Assembly: GCF_000282495.1 (NCBI RefSeq)
Contig: NZ_AKJE01000109.1
Coordinates: forward strand, 1 to 64,000
DNA: 64,000 nt
Direction of reading: 5' to 3'
From: Pseudomonas sp. GM79
Lineage (GTDB): Bacteria > Pseudomonadota > Gammaproteobacteria > Pseudomonadales > Pseudomonadaceae
Shown here: positions 51,882 through 61,845 of the stretch, piece by piece
How the letters are laid out: the number at the start of each line of letters is the position of its first letter
Position numbering within the stretch: position 1 is the stretch's first letter
Notes under the pieces: model-generated
Databases searched by the model: none
Seen by the model: only the letters and a program-made list of their open reading frames with translations
What the model was told of the DNA's origin: nothing
Position numbers and translations under genes: made by a program

Positions 51882-52937
51882 ATGAAAAACACCATTTTGA
51901 AAGCTGCCTTTATGGCGGCACTCGTCGGTATGTCTGCAAGCGAGGCCGGTGCGGGGGATTACAAAAAGAACCCGTTTACCTTGGTCTACGATGGCGCGCT
52001 TACGAAAAATGAGCCAGGCAAGGTCAATATCCGTCCCGTGACATACAAGCTCAACGGCCTGGATATTTCTGCCAACGTCTACACCCCTGCCAACTACGAT
52101 GCGAAGAAGGCTTATCCGACGGTAGTGGTGGCACACCCCAACGGCGGTGTGAAAGAGCAGGTGGCTGGCCTATATGCCCAGCGATTGGCCGAACAAGGCT
52201 ACATCACGATTACCGCGGACGCGGCGTATCAGGGTGCAAGCGGTGGACAGCCGCGCAGCGTGGACAAGCCTGCGTACCGTATTGAGGATATCCACGGCAT
52301 GGCGGACTTCATCACCCAATATGCGGGAGTCGATGTAAAACGCCTGGGCTTGCTCGGCATCTGCGGCGGCGGTGGCTACTCGTTGGCCGCTGCCCAAACC
52401 GACAAGCGATTCATGTCGATTGCGACGGTGAGCATGTTCAACTCCGGGCGGGTTCGTCGTAATGGCTACGTCGACTCGCAGTTGGGTACCGTCCAGCAAC
52501 GCCTGCAGCAGGCATCTGACGCTCGGGCTCAAGAGGCAGCTGGCGGGGAGATTCTCTATGCAGGGGATGCCAATCTGACGGATGAGCAGATCGCCAAACT
52601 GCCGTTTGCTCTGTATCGACAGGGTTACGAGTACTACTGGAAGACGCACGCGCACCCCAATTCGACCTTCAAGTACACCATGAGCAGCTTACTGGACCTT
52701 ATGCGCTTCGACGCCACTGACCAGATCGAACTGATCGGACAGCCGTTGCTGATGATCGCGGGGAGCAAGGCCGACAGCCTGTACATGACCGAGGATGCGT
52801 TCGCCAAGGCCACGGGTACGAAGGACAAGCAATTGTTCAAGATCGATGGGGCAACGCATATCGAAACCTACTGGGTTCCTGAGTATGTGGATGCTGCAAT
52901 CGCACAGCTGACAGCGTTTTATGCGCGGACCCTGTAA
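51882..52937 (+). CDS. Exported alpha/beta hydrolase with cysteine nucleophile (dienelactone-hydrolase-like)
   Basis: 351 residues. Signal peptide about 1-24. The nucleophile elbow is GICGGGGYS with C161 in place of serine, as in dienelactone hydrolases and YcjY-type proteins; VVAHPNGGVKEQ forms the oxyanion region, and the histidine is in DGATHIETYW. It lies downstream of another exported alpha/beta hydrolase and converges on the LysR gene with four bases between stops. Confidence 0.82.
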   Translation: MKNTILKAAFMAALVGMSASEAGAGDYKKNPFTLVYDGALTKNEPGKVNIRPVTYKLNGLDISANVYTPANYDAKKAYPTVVVAHPNGGVKEQVAGLYAQRLAEQGYITITADAAYQGASGGQPRSVDKPAYRIEDIHGMADFITQYAGVDVKRLGLLGICGGGGYSLAAAQTDKRFMSIATVSMFNSGRVRRNGYVDSQLGTVQQRLQQASDARAQEAAGGEILYAGDANLTDEQIAKLPFALYRQGYEYYWKTHAHPNSTFKYTMSSLLDLMRFDATDQIELIGQPLLMIAGSKADSLYMTEDAFAKATGTKDKQLFKIDGATHIETYWVPEYVDAAIAQLTAFYARTL

Positions 52938-52941
52938 CTCC

Positions 52942-53859
52942 TCAACCGCTTACCGCTGCGTTGCCACTTCTGAGGCCCGCCGTTGCGCCATCACAAACAA
53001 AGTCAATAAACGCTCGTAACTTTGGCGTCAGGTAGCGGCTCGACGGCCATACCACCTGGATGTTCAGAGTGCGCAGCACTTTGTCGTCCAGTATTGACAC
53101 CAGCTCTGCGCCCGCCAGTGCCTCGCGCACCGCAAACTCAGGGACGCAGGCGATGCCCAGGCCTTGGCGGGCCATGTGGATCAGCATTTCAAGATTATTG
53201 CAGACCATCGTGGCCGGTACTTTCAACTCACCTTCGGCAAGCCCCGGCAGTGGCCATTTTTCCAGTTTGCCCGTGGAGGGCAGTTTGTAATGCAGACAGT
53301 GGTGCTCCTGCAGTTGCTCGACATTCTGCGGGTAGCCGTGGCTCGCAAAGTAACTGGGGGCGCCGACGAGGTAGAAGCTGAAGCTGTCGAGTTTCCTGGC
53401 CATTAACCGGGAGTCGTGCAACTGGCCAGTGCGCACCACGGCGTCGAAACCTTCCTCGACGACATCCACCAGCCGATCGGTGAAGTCCAGTTCCAGCTGG
53501 ATTTCTGGATAGTGCTGCATGAATCGTGAGAGCTGCATGAACAGAACGTTGCCCAGCAGCGGCAGGCTGATGCGCAGTTTACCTCGCGGTGTCTCGCTGA
53601 AGCTGGAGAGTTCCTGCTCGGCGGCTTCCAGTTCGTTGAGCACCCGGCGGCAGCGCTCCAGAAACAACGAGCCTTCGCTGGTCAGGTTGATGCTGCGGGT
53701 ATTGCGATGGAACAGGCGTGCGCCGAGTTTCTCTTCCATACGCGCGATGCTCTTGCCCACCGCCGAGGCGGAGATCCCCAACGAACGGCCGGCTCCAACA
53801 AAACTGCGGCTTTCGGCAACCTGCACAAACACCGTGATGCCATTGAGCTTATCCAACAC
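52942..53859 (-). CDS. LysR-family transcriptional regulator
   Basis: 305 residues. HTH in VFVQVAESRSFVGAGRSLGI and SASAVGKSIARMEEKLGARL, then a standard effector domain. It is divergent from the beta-lactamase-family/MFS pair (115 bases) and is the probable regulator of those genes. Confidence 0.88.
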   Translation of the reverse strand: MLDKLNGITVFVQVAESRSFVGAGRSLGISASAVGKSIARMEEKLGARLFHRNTRSINLTSEGSLFLERCRRVLNELEAAEQELSSFSETPRGKLRISLPLLGNVLFMQLSRFMQHYPEIQLELDFTDRLVDVVEEGFDAVVRTGQLHDSRLMARKLDSFSFYLVGAPSYFASHGYPQNVEQLQEHHCLHYKLPSTGKLEKWPLPGLAEGELKVPATMVCNNLEMLIHMARQGLGIACVPEFAVREALAGAELVSILDDKVLRTLNIQVVWPSSRYLTPKLRAFIDFVCDGATAGLRSGNAAVSG

Positions 53860-53973
53860 TCACTCCTTTGATTGCGGACAAAAAGGTCCGTGGACCTCGG
53901 AATTGTAGCCTCTGTTTCCTGAAAGCGGCCCTCTCTACCATCGAGTCATTCATTCAACTATTCAGGCCCGCCA

Positions 53974-55188
53974 ATGTCAGTCAACGAACCGCTGCGCCCA
54001 TTACAGTCTCTACGCTCGCGCATCGACGCGGTGCTGGAGCAGACCTTGCACGATCAGCGCCTGGTAGGCGCAGTGGTGCTGGTGGCTCACCGCGGCAAGC
54101 TCATTTACAAGCGGGCGACCGGGTTGGCCGACCGCGAGACGCAGTTACCGATGCGCGAGGATGCCTTGTTTCGGCTGTCTTCGGTATCCAAGCCAATCGT
54201 TTCGGTGGCGGCACTGGCGCTGATCGGCCAGGGCAAACTCAACCTGGATGACGACATCAGCCGCTGGCTGCCTTACTTCAAGCCGACCCTGAGCGACGGC
54301 CAGCCAGCGACGATCACGGTGCGTCAATTGCTGAGCCATACCGCCGGCTTCACGTATGGTTTTCTGGAAAGCGATCAGGGTGGTCCTTATCGTGACGCCG
54401 GTGTGTCCGATGGCATGGAGCGCAGCAACCTGACGCTAGAAGAAAATCTGCGTCGCCTGAGCCACGTGCCCTTGTTGTACAAACCGGGCAGTTCCTGGGG
54501 CTATTCGATTGCGACCGATGTCTTGGGCGGCGTGATTGCAGCGGTCACCGGCACCTCGCTGGCCGCCGCAATCGACGCGCTGATCGCCAAGCCACTGGGT
54601 TTGCGCGATATCGGTTTCAGCGTGTCCGACGCCAGCCGCCTGAGCCCGGCGTACCTGAACGATCAACCACAGCCGCGGCGCATGAAAGAGCTGGAAGTGG
54701 TGCCGGTTTTCGAAGGCACCGCCGGCATCAAGCTGGAGCCGAGCCGGGCCCTCGACCCACAGGCTTTCAACTCCGGTGGTTCGGGATTGATCGGCAGTGC
54801 CGGTGAGTTCCTCCAGTTGCTCGAAACCCTGCGCAAAGGCGGGGCGCCGTTGTTGCCTGAAGCGCTGGTGGAAGAAATGGCCACCAACCAGACCGGCGAG
54901 CTCGAACTGGAAAACTGGCCCGGTCGCGGCTTCGGCCTGGGCTTTACCGTGCTCAAGGACCCGGCCGCCGCCCAGACGGCCGAGTCGGTGGGTAGCTGGC
55001 GATTGGGCGGTGCCTATGGACACTCCTGGTTTGTCGACCCGGCCGCGCAATTGACGGTCGTTGCCTTCACCAATACCGCCTTCGAAGGCATGTTCGGACA
55101 ATTTACCGTCGACCTGTGCAACGCCGTTTATGGGGCGAATAACAGTGACCGCAACAAAGTCGTGGTCACGCTGGAGTCAGACTCATGA
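53974..55188 (+). CDS. Serine beta-lactamase-family hydrolase (class C/EstB-like), cytoplasmic
   Basis: 404 residues. Active-site S70-V-S-K73 in LSSVSKPI, Y177 in WGYSIATD and a GHS triad in AYGHSWFVDP replacing KTG. This is the EstB esterase/beta-lactamase-like family. No signal peptide is seen, so it acts inside the cell and is more likely an esterase than a resistance beta-lactamase. Its stop overlaps the start of the MFS gene by four bases. Confidence 0.84.
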   Translation: MSVNEPLRPLQSLRSRIDAVLEQTLHDQRLVGAVVLVAHRGKLIYKRATGLADRETQLPMREDALFRLSSVSKPIVSVAALALIGQGKLNLDDDISRWLPYFKPTLSDGQPATITVRQLLSHTAGFTYGFLESDQGGPYRDAGVSDGMERSNLTLEENLRRLSHVPLLYKPGSSWGYSIATDVLGGVIAAVTGTSLAAAIDALIAKPLGLRDIGFSVSDASRLSPAYLNDQPQPRRMKELEVVPVFEGTAGIKLEPSRALDPQAFNSGGSGLIGSAGEFLQLLETLRKGGAPLLPEALVEEMATNQTGELELENWPGRGFGLGFTVLKDPAAAQTAESVGSWRLGGAYGHSWFVDPAAQLTVVAFTNTAFEGMFGQFTVDLCNAVYGANNSDRNKVVVTLESDS

Positions 55189-56369
55189 AAATGCTCCATC
55201 CGATCTACTTTCTCGCTCTAGGTCTGTTTGGCGTTTACACCATTGAGTTTGGCGTGGTCGGAATTCTTCCGGTGATCATCGAGCGCTTCGCCATCAGTGC
55301 GTCCCAGGCCGGCCTGTTGGTGGGGCTGTTTGCGCTGATCATTGCGGTCTTCGGCCCGGTTATGGTCTTGCTGCTGTCGCGCTTCAATCGCAAGAAGATC
55401 CTGACGATTGCATTGTTCATTTTTGCCGGCACCAGCGTGCTATCGGCCTACGCACCCAACTTTGAATCGCTGATGGTGCTGCGGATCATCCCTGCGTTGT
55501 TTCACCCCGTGTACTTTTCCCTGGCCTTTGTCGCGGCCGTTTCGCTGTACCCACCGCAGGAGTCGACCCGCGCCGCCGCCAAGGCCTTTGTCGGCACCAG
55601 CATGGGCATGGTGTTGGGCGTGCCGTTGACGACGCTGATCGCGGCGCAGTTTTCCTATGAAGCGGCGTTTCTGTTCTGCGCCGTGGTCAACTGCATTGCC
55701 GGTCTGGGGATCATTGCCAAGCTGCCGGACGCGCCCGACAAACAGCGGGTTTCCTATAAAGAGCAACTGGCCATTCTGCGCAAGTTCCCGCTCTGGCTGA
55801 ACATCACCGCTTCGACGCTGATTTTTGCCGCGATGTTTTCCGTCTACAGCTACTCAGCCGAGTATCTGGCCAAGGAAGCGGGCATGAGTGCGCAGATGAT
55901 CAGCATCCTGCTGGTGGTTTTCGGTATTGGCGGCGTCGCGGGCAATTTGTATGCCGGCAAGCTGATTGGGCGGAACATGGTTCGGACAACCCTCTTGCAC
56001 CCGATCCTGCTGGCCAGTGCCTATGGGCTGTTGTACCTGTTCGCCGGCCCGTCCCTGATGACCATGCTGGTTATCGTAGTGATCTGGGGCGCGACCCATA
56101 CCAGCGGGCTGATCGTCACGCAGATATGGCTGACCTCCGAGGCGCCGGAAGCGCCCGAATTCGCCACCGGCATTTATATCTCGTTCATCAACCTGGGCGT
56201 GACCATGGGGTCAACTACGGGTGGGTGGTTCCTGGCACGCATGGGCTTGCAGGGCACCCTTTACAGCGGTTTGTTATTTGCCGCGCTGGCTGTGTTGGTC
56301 ATCGTGGTTAAAGTCCTGTTTTTCAGTGCCGAGCCGCGCAAGGGAGGCGCGCAGATCGCCGCGGATTGA
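55185..56369 (+). CDS. MFS transporter, DHA1/AraJ-like
   Basis: 394 residues with twelve helices. YTIEFGVVGILPVIIERF in TM1 and LLLSRFNRKKILTIAL after TM2 are family motifs. AraJ/chloramphenicol-efflux type exporters pump out sugars, drugs or metabolites. It is translationally coupled to the beta-lactamase-family gene, which suggests export of that enzyme's substrate or product. Confidence 0.84.
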   Translation: MKMLHPIYFLALGLFGVYTIEFGVVGILPVIIERFAISASQAGLLVGLFALIIAVFGPVMVLLLSRFNRKKILTIALFIFAGTSVLSAYAPNFESLMVLRIIPALFHPVYFSLAFVAAVSLYPPQESTRAAAKAFVGTSMGMVLGVPLTTLIAAQFSYEAAFLFCAVVNCIAGLGIIAKLPDAPDKQRVSYKEQLAILRKFPLWLNITASTLIFAAMFSVYSYSAEYLAKEAGMSAQMISILLVVFGIGGVAGNLYAGKLIGRNMVRTTLLHPILLASAYGLLYLFAGPSLMTMLVIVVIWGATHTSGLIVTQIWLTSEAPEAPEFATGIYISFINLGVTMGSTTGGWFLARMGLQGTLYSGLLFAALAVLVIVVKVLFFSAEPRKGGAQIAAD

Positions 56370-56955
56370 GTTGAACTCGTCGTGCCCCCGTTCGTTGCCC
56401 GGCTTGTGGCGTGGACTGCGAGTAGAGACCCCCCTACATTTTTGGGTTCTTGAGATCAGTGATCGTATGACTATGGTTGAGCCAGATGTCTGGCGTCATA
56501 CCGAGAGGATAGAAGCCTGCTGACCCACATAGCCCTAGTTGTATGGATTAAGTCGGAATATTTGCGGGTGACCTTTGAGACAGACGGCCATTTTTCAGAT
56601 TGACAGCGGGGTAGGGGTGTCGATATAAAAAGCACAGTTGTACGACGACAGACGATTTATCGGCTGCTCAACCCTTAACAATAAAAAAAGTGTCGGCCCC
56701 CATCATGAACTCAGCCTGTTTTCTCACCTCCCTAAACGCCTCTTCTAAAGATGCAATCCTGGCCGCTGGCATTTGCGCGCAGCACTCCGATTGCATGCCC
56801 GTCGTTGCACCTGATGATTACTCAAGTTAATCGCAAACACCCAGGAGTCTGAATGGCCTTGGCGCGGACCCATCGCGTTGTGGCGATGCTCTACGACAAT
56901 TGATCTCGCTTAAAACCGAGACTTCATCACCCTAATCCAACAATAAAGTGATGCC
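56370..56955. other. Intergenic region, 586 bases
   Basis: No supported gene. A 41-residue frame (56705-56830, MNSACFLTSLNASSKDAILA) lacks a ribosome-binding site and is not called. The right end is the leader of the MFS gene at 56956. No repeat of the dispersed family was seen. Confidence 0.3.
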
Positions 56956-58359
56956 ATGAATCTGAACGAGCCCATCAATGCTCAGCGAATCGGCCAGGCT
57001 GTCGGCAACTATCGCTGGACTATCTGCGCGCTGTTGTTTTTTGCCACTACCGTCAATTACCTCGACCGCCAGGTATTGAGCCTGTTGGCGCCGGATCTAT
57101 CGACGCAATTTGGCTGGAGCAATAGCGATTACGCCAACATCGCCTCTGTTTTCCAGTTTGTGTACGCGATTTCCATGCTGTTCGCCGGTCGCGTGGTCGA
57201 CAAGATCGGCACCAAGACCGCCTATGTAGTAGCGATCTGCATCTGGTCGACCGGCGCGGTCATGCACGCCTTTGCGGTGCCGATGGGCGAGGGGATAGGT
57301 GCCGTGAGCAGCGCCCTCGGCATTGCCATGATTCCGGTTTCGATCGCAGGCTTCATGGTGTCGCGCGCCGTGCTGGCGATCGGCGAAGCGGGCAACTTCC
57401 CGATCGCAATCAAGGCCACCGCAGAATACTTCCCGAAGAAAGAGCGTTCCTTCGCCACCGGCATTTTCAATTCCGGTGCCAATGTGGGCGCGATCCTGGC
57501 GCCGATCTGCGTGCCGCTGATCGCCAGTCTGTGGGGCTGGGAAGCGGCTTTCATCGTGATCGGTATGTTGGGCTTCGTTTGGGTGGGCGTCTGGATTGCG
57601 CTGTACGAGAAGCCGGAGCAGCAAAAACGCCTCTCGGCGCAGGAACTGGCCTACATCCGCAGCGATCAGGTCGTACCGGTGGTCACTCGCCCGGTACCGG
57701 GTGTTGCCGACAAAAAAGTATCCTGGTTCAAATTGCTGACCTACCGCCAGACGTGGGCTTTTGCTTTCGGTAAATTCATGACCGACGGCGTGTGGTGGTT
57801 CTTCCTGTTTTGGCTTCCCACCTATTTGTCGGCGCAATACGGCATGAAAGGCCAGGCCATCGTGATGCCGCTGGCCGTGCTGTACAGCATGACCATGATC
57901 GGCAGTATCGGCGGCGGCTGGTTTCCCAGCTATTTCATGTCACGCGGCGACGCGCCGTATGACGGTCGCATGAAAGCCATGCTGGTGATCGCATTCTTTC
58001 CGTTGCTGGTGTTACTGGCGCAGCCATTGGGTTACATCAGTTTCTGGGTGCCGGTGCTGCTGATTGGCGTGGGCGCGTCGGCGCACCAGGCATGGTCGTG
58101 CAACATTTTCACCACCGTGTCTGACATGTTTCCGCAAAAATCCATCGCTTCGGTGGTCGGTATCGGCGGTTTGGCAGGTGGCTTGGGCGGCGTAGTGATG
58201 ACCAAGATCGGCGGTTGGGTGATCGATCACTACAAACTGATCGGCGATATTCATACCGGCTACATGATCATGTTTGCCATCTGTGCCTTGGCCTATCTGG
58301 TGGCATGGAGCGTCATGAAGGCGCTGGTACCACGCCATAAGGAAATCACCGATCTGTAA
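56956..58359 (+). CDS. MFS transporter, anion:cation symporter family (ExuT-like)
   Basis: 467 residues. NYRWTICALLFFATTVNYLD and RQVLSLLAPDL in TM1 and loop, plus SRAVLAIGEAGNFPIAIKAT, are ACS-family (ExuT/GudP) signatures for hexuronate or glucarate uptake. No uronate catabolic genes are in the window. A strong hairpin lies 31 bases after its stop. Confidence 0.84.
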   Translation: MNLNEPINAQRIGQAVGNYRWTICALLFFATTVNYLDRQVLSLLAPDLSTQFGWSNSDYANIASVFQFVYAISMLFAGRVVDKIGTKTAYVVAICIWSTGAVMHAFAVPMGEGIGAVSSALGIAMIPVSIAGFMVSRAVLAIGEAGNFPIAIKATAEYFPKKERSFATGIFNSGANVGAILAPICVPLIASLWGWEAAFIVIGMLGFVWVGVWIALYEKPEQQKRLSAQELAYIRSDQVVPVVTRPVPGVADKKVSWFKLLTYRQTWAFAFGKFMTDGVWWFFLFWLPTYLSAQYGMKGQAIVMPLAVLYSMTMIGSIGGGWFPSYFMSRGDAPYDGRMKAMLVIAFFPLLVLLAQPLGYISFWVPVLLIGVGASAHQAWSCNIFTTVSDMFPQKSIASVVGIGGLAGGLGGVVMTKIGGWVIDHYKLIGDIHTGYMIMFAICALAYLVAWSVMKALVPRHKEITDL

Positions 58360-58389
58360 ACGGCAGGCACCCGTCAGCCAGCGAGGGCT

Positions 58390-58420
58390 ACGCACTGCGA
58401 CGCATGTTGTCGCAGTGCGT
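58390..58420. terminator. Perfect 12-bp hairpin downstream of the ExuT-like gene
   Basis: ACGCACTGCGAC (58390-58401), seven-base loop, GTCGCAGTGCGT (58409-58420). No T-run follows, so this may be a rho-dependent or RNA-stabilising end rather than a classic terminator. Confidence 0.45.
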
Positions 58421-58767
58421 GACTCGACCGCCTTCCTCTGAGCCTGCGCCACCTATGTGAACATGTTGATCGGGTCGACGAGGTACGGCCTGTCGGTGCC
58501 GACTATCGGATTGCCATAAGCGAAGGAAGGCGCACGACGCGCTTGCCTGGCAATCCGTTATTTGGCCAATAACCTGCACCAGAAACCTCTCTCCAGCCCG
58601 TGATAAGGGCGACAGCACGTTATAGAGCATCCTGGCTTCGTCGCCGATCGCTTGCGCTCCTCGCCGTGGGGTCATTGTGGGGGAGGAGGCGATCCGGCCA
58701 ATTGCTCCACACAGTCGTTCGGCATGATCTAAGCTCCAGAAGATGGTTTTTGCGAGCAGGGGTTTCA
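58421..58767. other. Intergenic region, 347 bases, before the secretion operon
   Basis: No supported gene; a minus-strand frame of 130 residues lacks any recognisable feature. No type I secretion substrate is encoded here. Confidence 0.3.
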
Positions 58768-60549
58768 ATGCGGAGCACACCTGAAAACAGCCTGAAAAAT
58801 GCGTTGAAAGCCTGTAGGGACAGCTTTATTGCTGTTGGCTTTTTCAGCTTTTTCATCAACGCGCTCATGCTCGTTCCCACCTTCTATATGCTTCAGGTGT
58901 ATGGGCGAGTGATGGCCAGCGGAAGCCTGACAACCCTGGCAATGCTGACGCTGATCATGACCGGGTTGATCATCACGCTCGGCTCCCTGGAATGGATCCG
59001 TTCGCGCATCATGGTTCGGGTCAGTACCCGACTGGATGTGTTGCTGAGTCGCCAGGTCTATAAGGCCAGTTTCAAGCGGGCGCTGGACAGCGGTGGTATG
59101 GATGCCTCGGCCCAGTCGCTCAACGACCTGACGGGTTTGAGACAGTTTCTCTCCGGTAATGGTTTGTTCGCCTTTTTCGATGCGCCCTGGTTGCCTATCT
59201 ACATCGCCGTGATGTTCATGTTTCACCCCTGGTTTGGCTGGGTAGCGACGGGCAGTGCGCTGCTGTTGTTAATGCTCGCGTTTATCAATGAGAGGCTGAC
59301 GGGGCCGACGCTGGCCCAGGCGAACAAGGAACATATCGGCGCGACGCTCTACACCACGAAAAATCTGCGCAACGCTGAAGTCATCGAGTCCATGGGCATG
59401 CTTGAAACCCTGATGGACCGTTGGGGGCATCGTCAAAGAAACGTCCTGTTACTGCAGGCCCAGGCCAGCGATAGAGGTGCCATAATCAGCACGCTTTCCA
59501 AGACCTTCCGGATCCTGGTGCAATCACTGATCCTTGGCCTGGGGGCCTACCTGGCCGTGGACCATCAAGTGGGGGCAGGCTTGGTGTTTGCCGGGGCCGT
59601 ACTGCTAGGGCGTGCATTGGCCCCCATCGATCTGATCATCGGCAGTTGGAGGGGCTTTATTGCGGCTCGCTCGCAATACGGTCGTCTCAACGACATCCTC
59701 GACAAACAACAGGCCCAGCCCGAGCGTATGTCATTGCCTGCGCCTCAGGGGCAAGTGCAGGTGGAGAACCTGGTCGTCGCGGCCCCTGGTTCGAGAACCC
59801 CGATCATCAACAACATGAGTTTCAGCGTACCTGCCGGCTGCGTTGTCGGCATCATCGGTCCCAGTGCAGCGGGTAAATCGACCCTGGCCAGGGCATTGAT
59901 GGGGGTATGGGCACCACTGCATGGCGTGGTCCGGCTCGATGGCGCGGACATCAGCGCGTGGGATAAAGATGAACTTGGACCGTATATAGGTTACTTGCCC
60001 CAGGACATTGAGCTGTTCGAGGGCAGCATCAGCGAGAACATTGCCCGCTTCGCCGAGGTCGACTCGGTAAAAGTCATTCAGGCTGCCAGGACCGCTGGCG
60101 TTCACGAAATGATTTTGCAATTGCCCGATGGCTACGACACCGTCATTGGCAGTGAGGGCCTCACGCTGTCGGGAGGGCAGCGCCAGCGCATCGGACTGGC
60201 CCGCGCCCTGTATGGCAGCCCGCGACTGATTATTCTCGACGAGCCCAACTCCAATCTTGACGAAGTCGGCGATCGCGCCCTGGTGGCAGCCATCCAGCAG
60301 ATCAAGCAGAGCGGCGCGACCCTGTTTGTCATTACCCACCGAACCAACATCGTGTCGCAACTAGACCGGCTCATGGTGATGAATGCAGGGGTTATCAGTC
60401 TTTATGGGCCACGCGAGCAAGTGCTCGCCGAACTTGCGCAGAAACAGCAGGCACAAAAGCACGCCATGTCGGCAGGCGCCACCATGGCTTCGGTCAAAAC
60501 CAGCAAGGGCGATGCCGATGAACCCTACGATGCCCAGTCGTCAAATTGA
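58768..60549 (+). CDS. Type I secretion ABC transporter (AprD/PrtD-like)
   Basis: 593 residues. Membrane domain about 25-310; ATPase domain with Walker A GPSAAGKST (about 364-372), signature LSGGQRQRIGLARAL (about 467), Walker B RLIILDEPN and the H-loop in THRTN. The TM part begins SFFINALMLVPTFYMLQVYG as in AprD/PrtD. It energises export of a C-terminal-signal protein (protease, lipase or adhesin). The start at 58768 is the first before the membrane domain. Its end overlaps the membrane-fusion gene. Confidence 0.9.
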   Translation: MRSTPENSLKNALKACRDSFIAVGFFSFFINALMLVPTFYMLQVYGRVMASGSLTTLAMLTLIMTGLIITLGSLEWIRSRIMVRVSTRLDVLLSRQVYKASFKRALDSGGMDASAQSLNDLTGLRQFLSGNGLFAFFDAPWLPIYIAVMFMFHPWFGWVATGSALLLLMLAFINERLTGPTLAQANKEHIGATLYTTKNLRNAEVIESMGMLETLMDRWGHRQRNVLLLQAQASDRGAIISTLSKTFRILVQSLILGLGAYLAVDHQVGAGLVFAGAVLLGRALAPIDLIIGSWRGFIAARSQYGRLNDILDKQQAQPERMSLPAPQGQVQVENLVVAAPGSRTPIINNMSFSVPAGCVVGIIGPSAAGKSTLARALMGVWAPLHGVVRLDGADISAWDKDELGPYIGYLPQDIELFEGSISENIARFAEVDSVKVIQAARTAGVHEMILQLPDGYDTVIGSEGLTLSGGQRQRIGLARALYGSPRLIILDEPNSNLDEVGDRALVAAIQQIKQSGATLFVITHRTNIVSQLDRLMVMNAGVISLYGPREQVLAELAQKQQAQKHAMSAGATMASVKTSKGDADEPYDAQSSN

Positions 60550-61843
60550 AAGCTTCGCCGGCCTGCCGATATCTGATCGTAAAGCACGCCGCCTGGGCAT
60601 TGGTATTGTAGGGGTGACCTTCGGCCTGTTCGGAACCTGGGCGGCGCTTGCGCCCCTGGACGGTGCCGCTTACGCGCCGGGGGTGGTCACCGTGCAGACT
60701 TACCGCAAAACGGTCCAGCATCCTGAAGGCGGCATCGTCAAAGAGGTACTGGTCCATGACGGTGACATCGTCAAGCGTGGTGATCCGCTGATCATTCTTG
60801 ATGATGCCCAGTTGCGCTTCGAATACGAGATGACCCGAGGCCAACTGGTCGCCACCAGAGCCATGGAGGCAAGACTCAGGGCCGAGCGCGACACACTGTC
60901 GGCGATCAGCTTTGGGGAGATAGCCGATCCCGCCAGTCTGCGAGGCGTGGAGGCGCGTCAGGGCGAGACTCAGGTATTTAACGCCAGGCAAGGCTCCCGG
61001 CTGGGTCAGATCTCGGTGTTGCGCGAACGCATTGGCCAATTGAGTCAACAAATCAAGGGACTGGAATCGATGATTGCTGCCAAGGTTCATCTGGAGAAAT
61101 CCTACAGCGGTGAAATTGTTGAATTGACCGACCTGCTAAAGCAAGGGTTCGTTGACAAACAACGTCTGCTCGATCAGGAACGCAAGTTGGGGATGCTCAG
61201 GTCGGAGGTGGCTGATCACCGGTCCGCTATTAACAAGACTCGTCTGCAGATCAACGAAACACAGTTGCAGATTCTGCAAATCGACAAGGATTTCAATACC
61301 GAGGTGGTCAAGGAGCTGGCCGAGGTTCAGACCCGGATGTACGACCTGCAAGAAAAAACCTCGTCCCTGGAAGACCGGCTCAGTCGTATCGTCATCCGCG
61401 CACCCGACGCGGGTATGGTGATTGGCATGACCGTGCACACCATCGGTGGTGTGGTAAGCCCCGCGACGCCGCTGCTGGATATCGTTCCATCGGTTTCCGA
61501 GCTGGTCATAGAGGCCCAGGTGGCGCCGGTGGATATTGATCGTATTGCCATCGGCAAGCGGGCTGATATCCGTTTCGGCGCGTTCAAAAGCTCGACCACG
61601 CCGGTGATCGAAGGCGAGGTCAGCAGCGTATCGGCTGACCGGCTGGTCAACGAAAAGGCCGGGACGGCCTATTACCTGGCGCGGGTCCGGGTAACCGAGG
61701 AGGGCGTGCGCACCTTGGGTGAGCGCAAGTTGTTGCCGGGGATGCCGGCGGACGTATTAATCATCACCGGGCAACGCACGTTGTTGCAGTACTTGATGCA
61801 GCCTGCTCGCGATGCCATGGCTCAATCGATGATCGAGGAATAA
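60518..61843 (+). CDS. Type I secretion membrane fusion protein (AprE/HlyD-like)
   Basis: 441 residues. One inner-membrane helix (GIGIVGVTFGLFGTWAAL, about 26-43), a lipoyl-type segment (VTVQTYRKTVQHPEGGIVKE), a long coiled coil (about 135-285) and a C-terminal beta-barrel region (PGMPADVLIITGQRTLLQYL). It links the ABC exporter to the TolC-like channel. Starts at 60518 or 60512, inside the end of the ABC gene. Confidence 0.88.
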   Translation: MNPTMPSRQIESFAGLPISDRKARRLGIGIVGVTFGLFGTWAALAPLDGAAYAPGVVTVQTYRKTVQHPEGGIVKEVLVHDGDIVKRGDPLIILDDAQLRFEYEMTRGQLVATRAMEARLRAERDTLSAISFGEIADPASLRGVEARQGETQVFNARQGSRLGQISVLRERIGQLSQQIKGLESMIAAKVHLEKSYSGEIVELTDLLKQGFVDKQRLLDQERKLGMLRSEVADHRSAINKTRLQINETQLQILQIDKDFNTEVVKELAEVQTRMYDLQEKTSSLEDRLSRIVIRAPDAGMVIGMTVHTIGGVVSPATPLLDIVPSVSELVIEAQVAPVDIDRIAIGKRADIRFGAFKSSTTPVIEGEVSSVSADRLVNEKAGTAYYLARVRVTEEGVRTLGERKLLPGMPADVLIITGQRTLLQYLMQPARDAMAQSMIEE

Positions 61844-61845
61844 CC

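Noticed and set aside
56705..56830. 41-residue frame MNSACFLTSLNASSKDAILA...
   Set aside because: No ribosome-binding site and no homology recognised; could be chance in a 586-base gap.
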